In this document: positions 25,612 through 33,093 of the stretch, one piece after another
How the letters are laid out: each line of letters starts with the position of its first letter
Numbering within the stretch: the first letter of the stretch is position 1
Assembly: GCF_019104725.1 (NCBI RefSeq)
Contig: NZ_JAHRXF010000006.1
Coordinates: 124,001 to 188,000, forward strand
Direction: 5' to 3'
Length of the DNA: 64,000 nucleotides
From: Streptomyces corallincola
GTDB lineage: Bacteria; Actinomycetota; Actinomycetes; Streptomycetales; Streptomycetaceae
The notes under the pieces: model-generated
Told to the model about the DNA's origin: nothing
Databases searched by the model: none
Seen by the model: only the letters and a program-made list of their open reading frames with translations
Position numbers and translations under genes: made by a program

Positions 25612-28279
25612 GACGCCCGCCGCGTCCGGGCCGCGTACCGGCGCACCCGGCGGCCCGGCACCGCACCCGGACCCGTCCCCGCACCCGCGTCCTGCGGAGA
25701 CCGCGCCGACGGCCCGTGACGTGCCCACCGTCCTTGGAACCCTGCGCGCCCTCGGCACCGGGCCGCGCGGTCTGACCGAGGACGAGGCGGTCGAACGCCT
25801 CGCCCGGTACGGCGAGAACACCGGACCCGCCCTGGTCGAACCGTCCTGGCCCCGCCTGTTCACGCGCAGTCTGCGCGACCCGTTCACCGCCGTCCTGGCC
25901 TGCCTCGGCCTGGTCTCGGCCGCCGTGTTCGCCTGGGGCACCGCCTCGGTGATCCTGCTGCTCGTCGTCGTGAGCTGCGTCCTGCGCGCCTCCGGCGAGC
26001 ACCGCGCGGGCCGCTCCACCGTCGCGCTGCGCGAGCTGGTCGCCGGTACCGCCACCGTGCTGCGCCGGGCCGACCCGGACGCCGACCCCGTCGCCCGCGA
26101 GATACCCGTGGCCGAACTCGTCCCCGGCGACATCGTCCGGCTCGGACCCGGCGACCTTGTCCCCGCCGACGTACGGCTGCTGCGCGCCGCAGGGCTCACC
26201 GTGCATCAGGCCGCCCTCACCGGTGAGTCCGTGCCCGTGCCCAAGACCGCCGACGACCTGCCCGGACCGGCTGGTGACGGCGCCCTCGAACCGGCCCAGC
26301 TCTGCTTTCGGGGCAGCGGGGTCGCCACCGGCGGGGCCACCGCCGTCGTCACCGCCACCGGGGCCGGCACCCGCTTCGCCGCCGCTCACGCCCGCCCGGC
26401 GGAGCGGCCGTCGGCCAGCGCGTTCGACCGCTCGGTGCACGGCATCTCCTGGATCCTCATCCGGTTCATGCTGCTCACCCCGCCGCTGGTGCTCATGGCC
26501 AACGCGGCGCTGCGCGGCCGGGGCCTGGAGACCCTGCCGTTCGCGGTGGCGGTCGCCGTGGGACTCACTCCGGAGATGCTTCCCGTCCTCGTCACCCACT
26601 GCCTGGCCCGTGGCGCCGCCCGGCTCGCCCGCACCCACGGCGTGATCGTCGGACGGCTCCCGGCGCTGCACGACATCGGCGCGATGGACGTGCTATGCCT
26701 CGACAAGACCGGCACCCTCACCGAGGACCGTCCCGTCGTGGACCGCGCCGTCGGACCGGACGGCGGCGACGACCCCGAGGTGCTGCACTGGGCCGCCGTC
26801 AACGCCTGGTGGACCCTCCAGCTCGCCGACCTCCCCGAACCCGACGCCCTCGACGAAGCCCTCCTCGACGCCGTGGACGAGGACGCCCTCACCGCCCACG
26901 ACGGTGTGGCGGCCGTCCCCTTCACCCCCGACCGGCGGCACGCCACCGCCGTGGTCCGTGCCGCGGACCGGCTCGGGGTGCACACCCTCGTCGTCAAGGG
27001 CGACGTGGACACGGTCCTCGACCGCTGCGCCCTGACCGGACCCGACCGGGACCGGCTGCGCGCCCTGGCCGCCCGGCTGGCCGACGACGGCGTACGCGTC
27101 CTGGCCGTCGCCACCGCCGACCGCGCGGCGGGTCGGCGCGCACCCCGCCCCGCCGATGTCCGGAACCTGGACTTCCGGGGCCTGGTCACCCTGCGGGACG
27201 CCCTCGCGCCCTCCGCCGGTGAGGCGCTCCGCGTCCTCACCGGACGGGGTGTCACCGTCAAGGTCCTCACCGGCGACCACCCGGGCACCGCCGTCCGCGC
27301 CTGCCGTGACCTCGGCGTCCCCGTCACCGACGACGCCGTCCTCACCGCCGCCCGCATCGACACCCTCACCGACGCGGGACTGGCCGCCGCCGTCGCCCGT
27401 ACGACCGTGTTCGCCCGGTGCACCCCCGGCCACAAGGCGCGGGTCACCGAGGCGCTGCGCGCCGCCGGGCACACCGTCGGCTTCCTCGGCGACGGCGTCA
27501 ACGACCTGCCCGCGCTGCGCACCGCCGACGTGGGGATCGCCCCGCGCCACGCCGCCGACGTGGTCCGCGAGAGCGCGGACGTGGTGCTCGCCGACAAGGA
27601 CCTCACCGCCGTGGCGCACGCCGTCGCGGCGGGCCGGGAAGCGGGCGGCAACATTGCCGCCTACCTGCGCGTCACCCTCTCCTCCAACCTCGGCAACGTC
27701 CTGGCGATGCTCTCGGCGGGCCTGCTCCTGCCGTTCCTGCCGATGCTGCCCGCCCAGGTCCTGCTGCAGAACCTGTGCTCCGACGCCGCCCAGCTCGCCT
27801 TCGCCCACGACCGCCCGCACCCGGCCGTGTCGCGCCGCCCGGCCGTGCTCGACCCGCGCGGGCTGCTGCGCTTCATCACCGGCTTCGGCGCGCTCAACGC
27901 CGTGGCCGACCTCGCCACCTTCGGCGTGCTCGCGCTCGCCGTGCACGGAGCGGACGCCGGTGCGGACCAGGCGGTGTTCCACTCCGGCTGGTTCACCGAG
28001 AACCTCGTCACCCAGGCCCTGGTGATGGTCCTGCTGCGCGGCACCCGCCGTGCCGCCGGACCCCGCAGGCCGGGCCCGGTCGCCCGCGCCGCCGTCGCCG
28101 TGGCCGCCGTCGGTCTCGTCCTCCCCGCCTCTCCGCTCGGACCGCCGCTCGGTCTGACCGCCCTCCCCGCTGTGTACTACGCCCTGCTCGGCGCCGTCCT
28201 GGCCCTCTACGCCGCCGCCCTCGTCGTCGCCGGAAACCGTTACGAGCGCCGCCACGGCACCCGTCTCCCCACCGGCTGA
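25604..28279 (+). CDS. P-type ATPase, MgtA-like cation transporter
   Basis: A protein of 891 residues, the usual length of MgtA/MgtB. Landmarks are LTGESVPVPK (actuator), VGLTPEMLPVLVTHCLARGA before the phosphorylation loop, CLDKTGTLTEDRPVV (phospho-Asp) and FLGDGVNDLPALRTADVGI (hinge). GLTPEMLP with a following GAMDVL-type stretch is characteristic of the P3B Mg2+ group. There is no N-terminal CxxC metal-binding domain; the first 45 residues are Pro/Ala-rich. The GTG start at 25604 lies inside the ArsR gene. P3B pumps import Mg2+, but the ArsR pairing suggests a different metal or a stress role. Helices near residues 270-330 and 680-880 form the membrane part. Confidence 0.88.
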   Translation: MAETPAASGPRTGAPGGPAPHPDPSPHPRPAETAPTARDVPTVLGTLRALGTGPRGLTEDEAVERLARYGENTGPALVEPSWPRLFTRSLRDPFTAVLACLGLVSAAVFAWGTASVILLLVVVSCVLRASGEHRAGRSTVALRELVAGTATVLRRADPDADPVAREIPVAELVPGDIVRLGPGDLVPADVRLLRAAGLTVHQAALTGESVPVPKTADDLPGPAGDGALEPAQLCFRGSGVATGGATAVVTATGAGTRFAAAHARPAERPSASAFDRSVHGISWILIRFMLLTPPLVLMANAALRGRGLETLPFAVAVAVGLTPEMLPVLVTHCLARGAARLARTHGVIVGRLPALHDIGAMDVLCLDKTGTLTEDRPVVDRAVGPDGGDDPEVLHWAAVNAWWTLQLADLPEPDALDEALLDAVDEDALTAHDGVAAVPFTPDRRHATAVVRAADRLGVHTLVVKGDVDTVLDRCALTGPDRDRLRALAARLADDGVRVLAVATADRAAGRRAPRPADVRNLDFRGLVTLRDALAPSAGEALRVLTGRGVTVKVLTGDHPGTAVRACRDLGVPVTDDAVLTAARIDTLTDAGLAAAVARTTVFARCTPGHKARVTEALRAAGHTVGFLGDGVNDLPALRTADVGIAPRHAADVVRESADVVLADKDLTAVAHAVAAGREAGGNIAAYLRVTLSSNLGNVLAMLSAGLLLPFLPMLPAQVLLQNLCSDAAQLAFAHDRPHPAVSRRPAVLDPRGLLRFITGFGALNAVADLATFGVLALAVHGADAGADQAVFHSGWFTENLVTQALVMVLLRGTRRAAGPRRPGPVARAAVAVAAVGLVLPASPLGPPLGLTALPAVYYALLGAVLALYAAALVVAGNRYERRHGTRLPTG

Positions 28280-28787
28280 GCCCGCCCCGACGGGGGGCAG
28301 CGCTCGTGATCCGTACACCTGGGGCGGAACACCTGGGACGGGGCTCACATCCGCCGCGCCGTCCCCGCTGGCTACGATGGAGGAGCGTCCGCCCCGGCAG
28401 GTGCCCGGAGTTCCTCGGAGCCCCGTACGGCCCGGGTGTGCGCTCCCGCGGTCACCGGCGACCGTTCCCCGGCCTCCCCGTGGCCGACCGCGCGACGCGC
28501 GCGGCGGTTCCCGCCGACGCTCGTGATCAGGACCACGCGGCCCGCCGCGCACCCGTCCGAAGGGCCCGCCGCCCGGCGGACGCGGGGTGGCGCACCGGTC
28601 CCATGACATGCGTCACGTGAGATCGCGGACGCCGACCGTGCTGCTCAGGCCGGGGATTTGTTAGATTGCGCAACTACGCAACCAAGGTGTGGCTCCTGCT
28701 TCACCTGTCCGTACACCGCCGCTGACGCCCGGCCGCGCACCCGACGGCCCGGCTCGCCGGTCCTGACCGTTCCTGGGAGTGGGAGAG
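28280..28787. other. intergenic region before the LCP gene
   Basis: 508 bases with no credible gene. The right part holds a TTGCGCAA-containing element (28666-28689) that closely resembles one upstream of tatA at 30601-30624, and the GGGAGAG ribosome-binding site of the LCP gene. Confidence 0.55.
28666..28689 (+). promoter_or_regulatory. TTGCGCAA element upstream of the LCP gene
   Basis: Begins TTGCGCAA and ends CAAGGTG, with a TACG core; 99 bases upstream of the start. The copy at 30601-30624 aligns over 24 bases with one indel pair and few mismatches, both preceded by TTGT. It is probably a shared regulator site or promoter element; the factor is unknown. Confidence 0.45.
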
Positions 28788-30530
28788 ATGAGCGACCCGT
28801 GGGGCGGCGGCGGTGCGGTGGACGACCGGTGGGACGGGGAGAGTGGACGGGCCCCCCGCGATCCCGGTGCCGACACACCCGCCCACGGCGCTCCCGACGA
28901 GGACGACACGCCCAGGCCGCCCGGCGGGCGGGCCGCCGCCCGTGCCGCCCAGCGCTCACGGGGCAGCCGCCGCGCGGGCAGCCGCCGGGCCCGGTCCCGG
29001 AGCAGGGGTAAGCGGCTCCTGCGGACAGCCGGACTCTGCCTGGCCCTGCTGGTGCTCGGCACCGCCGGTGTCGGCTGGTGGTTCTACGACCACCTCAACG
29101 GCAACATCCACAGCGTCGCCCTCGACGGCAAGGGCGGCACCGAGAAGGCGGACGCCTTCGGGCGCACCCCGATCAACCTGCTCGTCATGGGTTCCGACGG
29201 CCGCACCAGCCAGGCCGACTGCAAACTCGGCGGCGGCTGCTCGCAGACCGGCGTGCAGACCGGCAGCAACGCGGACGTCGAAATGGTCGTGCACATATCC
29301 GCCGACCGCTCCAACGCGACGGTGATGAGCATCCCGCGCGACACCATGACCCAGATCCCCGCCTGCCGTGACACCGCCACCGGCAAGTCCACCCCCGGCT
29401 ACTACGGTCAGATCAACAGCGCCCTGCAGTACGGCCCCGCCTGCCAGGTCGCCGCCGTGCACGACCTCACCGGCATCCCCATCGACCACTTCGTGAAGCT
29501 CGACTTCTCCGGCGTGGTCAAGATGTCCGACGCCGTCGGCGGCGTACCGGTCTGTGTCAGCGCCGACGTGTACGACACCTACTCGCACCTCAAGCTCTCC
29601 AAGGGCACCCACACGCTCAAGGGCGTCGCCGCGCTGGAGTTCGTCCGCTCCCGGCACGGCTTCGGAGACGGCAGCGACCTGGGCCGTACCGTCTCCCAGC
29701 ACATCTTCCTCGGCGCGATGATCCGCAAGTTCAAGAGCGCGGGCACCCTGACCGACCCCACGGCCGTCTACCACCTCGCGGACGCCGCCACGAAGGCGCT
29801 GACCGTGGACGACGGCCTGAACAGCGTCAGCAAGCTGGTCTCGCTGGCCGCCGACGTCAACAAGGTGCCGACGAAGCGGATGACGTTCACGACGATGCAG
29901 ACCGGCGCCGACCCGAACAACTCCAACCGGGTCGTGGTCGGTCCGGGCGCCAAGACGCTGTTCGCCACCATCGCGCACGACCAGTCGCTCACCACCGGCT
30001 CGGGCGGCAAGTCGTCCGCCGCCTCCGCGACCGCCAAGGCGGCCACGAAGACCGTCCCGCCCGCCGAGGTCTCGGTCACCGTCGAGAACGGCACCACCGT
30101 CACCGGCCGCGCCTCCGACGTGGCGACCTCGCTGGCCGACCAGGGCTTCGGCTCCGCGACGACCGGCAACGCGCCGAGCCCCGCCTCGTCCACCACGCTC
30201 ACCTACGGCAGCGGGCTGAAGAGCAAGGCGCAGACCGTCGCCAAGGCCCTCGGCCTCCCCTCCTCCCATCTGAAGCAGGGCACCGGCACCGGCGTCACCC
30301 TGGTCATCGGCACCGACTGGCCGAGCGGGGACACGTACCCCTCCAGCGGGGGTTCCGCCTCCGCGTCGGACACCGAGGAAGCCGTCTCCAACGCCCACGC
30401 CTCCACCGCCGACCAGGCCAAGGAGTGCGCCAAGGTCAGCCCCTACAAGACCGTCGCCCTCAACGGCGTCCCGATGACGCCCTCCCAGGCGTACGCGGCG
30501 GCTTCGGCCAAGCCGGACTCGGACAAGTAG
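28788..30530 (+). CDS. LytR-CpsA-Psr (LCP) family cell-wall polymer ligase
   Basis: A protein of 580 residues. A long charged, Arg-rich cytoplasmic N-terminus (1-75) precedes one membrane helix (about 78-100). The LCP domain runs about 120-310, with NLLVMGSDGRTS, MSIPRDTMTQIP (Arg and Asp of the active site), GGVPVCVSADVYD and LEFVRSRHGFGDGSDLGRTVSQ. A LytR_C domain (about 420-510; VSVTVENGTTVTG) follows. LCP enzymes transfer lipid-linked glycopolymers onto peptidoglycan outside the membrane. ATG 28788 follows GGGAGAG. A Ser/Thr-rich tail (510-545) and a small Cys-containing end follow. The neighbour tatA shares its upstream element, suggesting joint control. Confidence 0.92.
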   Translation: MSDPWGGGGAVDDRWDGESGRAPRDPGADTPAHGAPDEDDTPRPPGGRAAARAAQRSRGSRRAGSRRARSRSRGKRLLRTAGLCLALLVLGTAGVGWWFYDHLNGNIHSVALDGKGGTEKADAFGRTPINLLVMGSDGRTSQADCKLGGGCSQTGVQTGSNADVEMVVHISADRSNATVMSIPRDTMTQIPACRDTATGKSTPGYYGQINSALQYGPACQVAAVHDLTGIPIDHFVKLDFSGVVKMSDAVGGVPVCVSADVYDTYSHLKLSKGTHTLKGVAALEFVRSRHGFGDGSDLGRTVSQHIFLGAMIRKFKSAGTLTDPTAVYHLADAATKALTVDDGLNSVSKLVSLAADVNKVPTKRMTFTTMQTGADPNNSNRVVVGPGAKTLFATIAHDQSLTTGSGGKSSAASATAKAATKTVPPAEVSVTVENGTTVTGRASDVATSLADQGFGSATTGNAPSPASSTTLTYGSGLKSKAQTVAKALGLPSSHLKQGTGTGVTLVIGTDWPSGDTYPSSGGSASASDTEEAVSNAHASTADQAKECAKVSPYKTVALNGVPMTPSQAYAAASAKPDSDK

Positions 30531-30600
30531 CCGCGGGCGGATGCGATCCCGGTCACGTGGCCGGGGAGAGGGCGACCCGCGGTTCCGCACAGTTGTACTG

Positions 30601-30624
30601 TTGCGCAATACGGCAATCAAGGTG
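30601..30624 (+). promoter_or_regulatory. TTGCGCAA element upstream of tatA
   Basis: TTGCGCAATACGG followed by CAATCAAGGTG; 56 bases upstream of the tatA start. It matches the element before the LCP gene (28666-28689). A partial copy (TGCGCAAC on the minus strand, near 31631-31638) lies upstream of tatB. Confidence 0.45.
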
Positions 30625-30680
30625 GACGGCGTTCCGTTCCGGTGCGCGCCGCCGCCCAGTGAAAGAGAGGGGTGGTCGGT

Positions 30681-30953
30681 ATGTTCCGCAACGGGCTGGA
30701 GCCCTGGCACCTGCTGATCGTCGCCGCCGTCATCATCCTGCTGTTCGGCGCGAAGAAGCTGCCGGACCTCGCTCGCGGACTGGGCAAGTCCATGCGCATC
30801 CTCAAGAGCGAGACCAAGGCGATGAAGGACGAGAACAACGCCCCGGCGGCCTCGGACGACACCCACGCCGAACCGGCGGCCCGGTTCATCGACTCCCCCC
30901 GGGGCGAGCCCGAGGCGGCTCGGGCGGCCACGGAAAGCCGTGAGGCCCGCTGA
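30681..30953 (+). CDS. tatA: Sec-independent protein translocase protein TatA
   Basis: A 90-residue TatA. The short N-terminal membrane helix (residues 10-22) leads into the hinge [16 protein letters not shown], which is the canonical TatA motif, then an amphipathic helix with [14 protein letters not shown] and a polar tail. TatA oligomers form the channel of the twin-arginine pathway once TatC has bound the signal peptide. ATG 30681 lies 9 bases after GAGG; an in-frame GTG at 30672 is too close to the ribosome-binding site. It converges with tatB and is ended by a TTCG-loop hairpin. No tatC is nearby. Confidence 0.92.
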   Translation: MFRNGLEPWHLLIVAAVIILLFGAKKLPDLARGLGKSMRILKSETKAMKDENNAPAASDDTHAEPAARFIDSPRGEPEAARAATESREAR

Positions 30954-30969
30954 CCGTTTTCCCGTGACG

Positions 30970-30987
30970 GCCCCCTTTCGAGGGGGC
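30970..30987 (+). terminator. TTCG-loop terminator of tatA
   Basis: GCCCCCT (30970-30976), TTCG tetraloop, AGGGGGC (30981-30987); 16 bases past the tatA stop. Confidence 0.8.
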
Positions 30988-31082
30988 TGTTGCGCATTTC
31001 CGGCCGGGATTCCTCACGGGACGGCCGGTATCCCCGTTCTTGAGGAATGGGTAAGAGAAACAGGTCTCGGGTAAGAAACCGA

Positions 31083-31141
31083 CAAGCCGTATCGCCTGGA
31101 TTCACCATCAGTTCGATGGTGAATCCAGGCGATACGGCTTG
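31083..31141. terminator. 27-bp perfect inverted repeat between convergent tatA and tatB
   Basis: Left arm 31083-31109 and right arm 31115-31141 pair over 27 bases with no mismatch around loop AGTTC. It lies 29 bases from the tatB stop, so it can act as terminator in both directions. The stem is unusually long and less GC-rich than other terminators here, and there is already a separate hairpin for tatA, so an extra role is possible. Confidence 0.7.
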
Positions 31142-31170
31142 ATGTTCTCCGTGCCGCCCGCGAGCTGCGC

Positions 31171-31611
31171 TCAGGTGGCGTCGATGTCGAAAGCGGAACG
31201 CTCGGCGACGGGCTCAGGACCGGCGGTCTTCGTCAGCGGGACGCGCGCGGCGTTCCGGACGCCGGTGCGGGTGTCGTCGGCCGCCTCGCGCACGGTTCCG
31301 GCGATCTGGTCCAGCTCGGCGCGCGGGTCGAGCGCGCTGCGGATCTCCTCCAGTCCGAGCCCCTCGGTCTCGCCGTTGAGCAGATGCTTGCGCACGAACG
31401 TCTTGGGCCGCAGATCCTCGAAGTCGAAGTCCTGGTATTCCGGCCCCAGTTCGGAACGGATCTCCGTTTTCGCGCTCTCGGACAACTCCCGCAGCTTGCG
31501 CAGCACTCCGGCCACGTTCTGAATCATCTTCGGGAGTTTGTCCGGCCCGAACACCAGGACGGCCAGGACCGCCAGCGTGAGGAGTTCCAAGGGGCCCACG
31601 TCTGAGAACAT
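31171..31611 (-). CDS. tatB: Sec-independent protein translocase protein TatB
   Basis: A 146-residue TatB. It opens MFSDVGPLELLTLAVLAVLV with the Glu (residue 9) typical of TatB near the start of the helix, then FGPDKLPKMIQ, the TatB form of the hinge (Gly-Pro rather than TatA's Gly-Ala-Lys). A long charged amphipathic region follows (VLRKLRELSESAKTEIRSELG and the conserved streptomycete stretch GPEYQDFDFEDLRPKTFV). TatB docks substrates with TatC. It is downstream of, and on the same strand as, the second tatA-like gene (77-base gap), probably one transcript. Confidence 0.92.
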   Translation of the reverse strand: MFSDVGPLELLTLAVLAVLVFGPDKLPKMIQNVAGVLRKLRELSESAKTEIRSELGPEYQDFDFEDLRPKTFVRKHLLNGETEGLGLEEIRSALDPRAELDQIAGTVREAADDTRTGVRNAARVPLTKTAGPEPVAERSAFDIDAT

Positions 31612-31688
31612 GAATCCACTTTAAACGTTGCGCAGTGGATAAACCATGTGGTGCTTATCGCTCTTGGGTCTCCTGTGGCGCTCCGTCG

Positions 31689-31907
31689 TCAGGCGCGCGG
31701 TGGGTCGTCCCGGCGGGTCGCGGTGCCGGGGACCACGGTGGGGGAGTCGGAGGTGCCGGACGCGGCGTCCTCCTTCTTGAGCGCCTTCGCCTCGCTCTTG
31801 AGGATGCGGGCCGCCTTGCCCGCCGAACGGGTCAGCTCGGGGAGCTTCTTGAAGCCGAGGACCACGGCCACGACAAGGAGGATCACGGCAAGCTCGCCGA
31901 TGCCCAT
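31689..31907 (-). CDS. small TatA/E-like protein
   Basis: A 72-residue TatA-family protein. MGIGELAVILLVVAVVLGFKKLPELTRSAGKAARILKSEAKALKKED covers helix, hinge and amphipathic helix. The hinge is LGFKKLP instead of FGxKKLP: the Phe-Gly pair is altered, although Gly and KKLP stay. It may be a TatE-like accessory subunit. ATG 31907 follows AGGAGAGG. It is divergent from the ion channel gene; the palindrome at 31968-31983 lies between them. Together with the canonical tatA and tatB it makes a tatC-less set. Confidence 0.85.
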   Translation of the reverse strand: MGIGELAVILLVVAVVLGFKKLPELTRSAGKAARILKSEAKALKKEDAASGTSDSPTVVPGTATRRDDPPRA

Positions 31908-31967
31908 CGGGTCAGCCTCTCCTGGATGACGGATACCGGCGACACGGTGGCCGACGGCGCAGTGCGA

Positions 31968-31983
31968 TCTACAGTGCTGTAGA
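31968..31983. promoter_or_regulatory. 16-bp palindrome between tatA-like and channel genes
   Basis: TCTACAGTGCTGTAGA, identical to the site at 22646-22661. It is 61 bases from the tatA-like start and 88 from the channel start, so one factor could control both directions. Confidence 0.6.
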
Positions 31984-32070
31984 AGTATCCCCCGACAGTG
32001 ATCGCCCAACAAGTCCGCCACCCGGCCGAGTTCGGGCGCGGACGCCCGCGACAGGAGCCACAGCAGCACG

Positions 32071-33021
32071 ATGCCGGATCAGTACACCCCGACGAGCTCC
32101 GTCGCGTTCCGGGCCGTTCGCCGGGACCTGGCACACCGGTGCCGCGACATCACCGAGGCCCGATGGTTCGCGCTGACCGTCTGCGCGGTCATCGTGCTCA
32201 ACGCGGCCCTCCTCGGCACGGAGACCTACTCCGGTCTCGTCGCCGCCTGGCACCAGTGGTTACGGCTGGCCGAACACGCCTGCCTGGCCGTCTTCACCAT
32301 CGAGATCCTGCTCCGCCTCGGCGCCCATGCCGACCGCCCCCGCGCGTTCTTCCGCGACCCCTGGAACCTCTTCGACCTCGCCGTCGTCCTGTGTGCCCTC
32401 CTGCCCCTGGTCCGCGAGAACACCACGATCCTGCGCCTGCTGCGGCTGGCCCGCGTCCTGCGCACCGCACGCTTCCTGCCCCAGCTGCGCATCATGCTGG
32501 TCGCCGTCGCCCGCAGCCTGCCGGGCACCCTCAGCTTCCTCCTCGTCGGCGCCCTGCTGCTCTACGTGTACGCGATGGTCGGCTGGGTCTTCTTCGGCCA
32601 CCAGGACCCCCGGCACTACGGCTCCATCGGCCGCGCCGTCCTCACCCTCTTCCTCCTCATGACCCTCGACGGCATCGGTGACGCCGTCCACGCCGGTCTG
32701 GAGATCTCCCGCTGGAGCCTCGCCTACTACGCCTCCTACGTCCTCCTCGCCTCCTTCGTCCTCGTCAACGTCCTCATCGGCGTGGTCATCACCTCACTGG
32801 ACGAGGCCCGGGAGATGGAGCGGTCGGCCCGGCCGGACGGAAACGGCCCGGCGGCCCCGCCCGCCCCGGACGCTCAGGACGACCGGAACATCCTCCTGGC
32901 CCGCGTCGCTGCGGCCCGCCGAGCCCTGGACGACCTCGAACGCGACCTCACCCACCCACCCGCCGAGCCCCCGGGCGCGACGGAAGTGCCCGCTTCCCCC
33001 ACCCCGGTGGGCAGCGGATGA
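32071..33021 (+). CDS. single-domain voltage-gated-type cation channel (NaChBac/ion_trans family)
   Basis: A 316-residue protein with six membrane helices. S4 is ILRLLRLARVLRTARFLPQLR with arginines at every third position (R122, R125, R128, R131, R134). The pore is between about 160 and 240, with selectivity filter TLDGIGD at residues 198-204. In the NaChBac family the Na+ filter is TLESWAS, and the engineered Ca2+-selective CavAb has TLDDWSD; Asp at both matching positions here hints at Ca2+ permeability. The C-terminus (from about 265) is Pro/Ala-rich with a helical segment that could be the tetramer coiled coil. Codon 64 (32260-32262) is TTA, so translation should need bldA tRNA. Divergent from the tatA-like gene. 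Confidence 0.88.
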   Translation: MPDQYTPTSSVAFRAVRRDLAHRCRDITEARWFALTVCAVIVLNAALLGTETYSGLVAAWHQWLRLAEHACLAVFTIEILLRLGAHADRPRAFFRDPWNLFDLAVVLCALLPLVRENTTILRLLRLARVLRTARFLPQLRIMLVAVARSLPGTLSFLLVGALLLYVYAMVGWVFFGHQDPRHYGSIGRAVLTLFLLMTLDGIGDAVHAGLEISRWSLAYYASYVLLASFVLVNVLIGVVITSLDEAREMERSARPDGNGPAAPPAPDAQDDRNILLARVAAARRALDDLERDLTHPPAEPPGATEVPASPTPVGSG

Positions 33022-33060
33022 GGGGACGGCACGGGGCTGCCACCCATTGGGCGCCGTCCA

Positions 33061-33076
33061 CCCGCCGACCGGCGGG
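33061..33076. terminator. hairpin between convergent channel and DUF6745 genes
   Basis: CCCGCC-GACC-GGCGGG, a short GC stem 40 bases after the channel stop and 18 from the stop of the opposing gene. Confidence 0.5.
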
Positions 33077-33093
33077 GTCTCCCTCCGCCCGTC

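Noticed and set aside
26693..28609. 638-codon minus-strand ORF
   Set aside because: Antisense to the P-type ATPase, whose DKTGT and GDGVND motifs fix the coding strand.
31083..31141. Inverted repeat considered as CRISPR unit or tRNA
   Set aside because: Single copy, no spacers, no cloverleaf or acceptor end; a long hairpin fits better.
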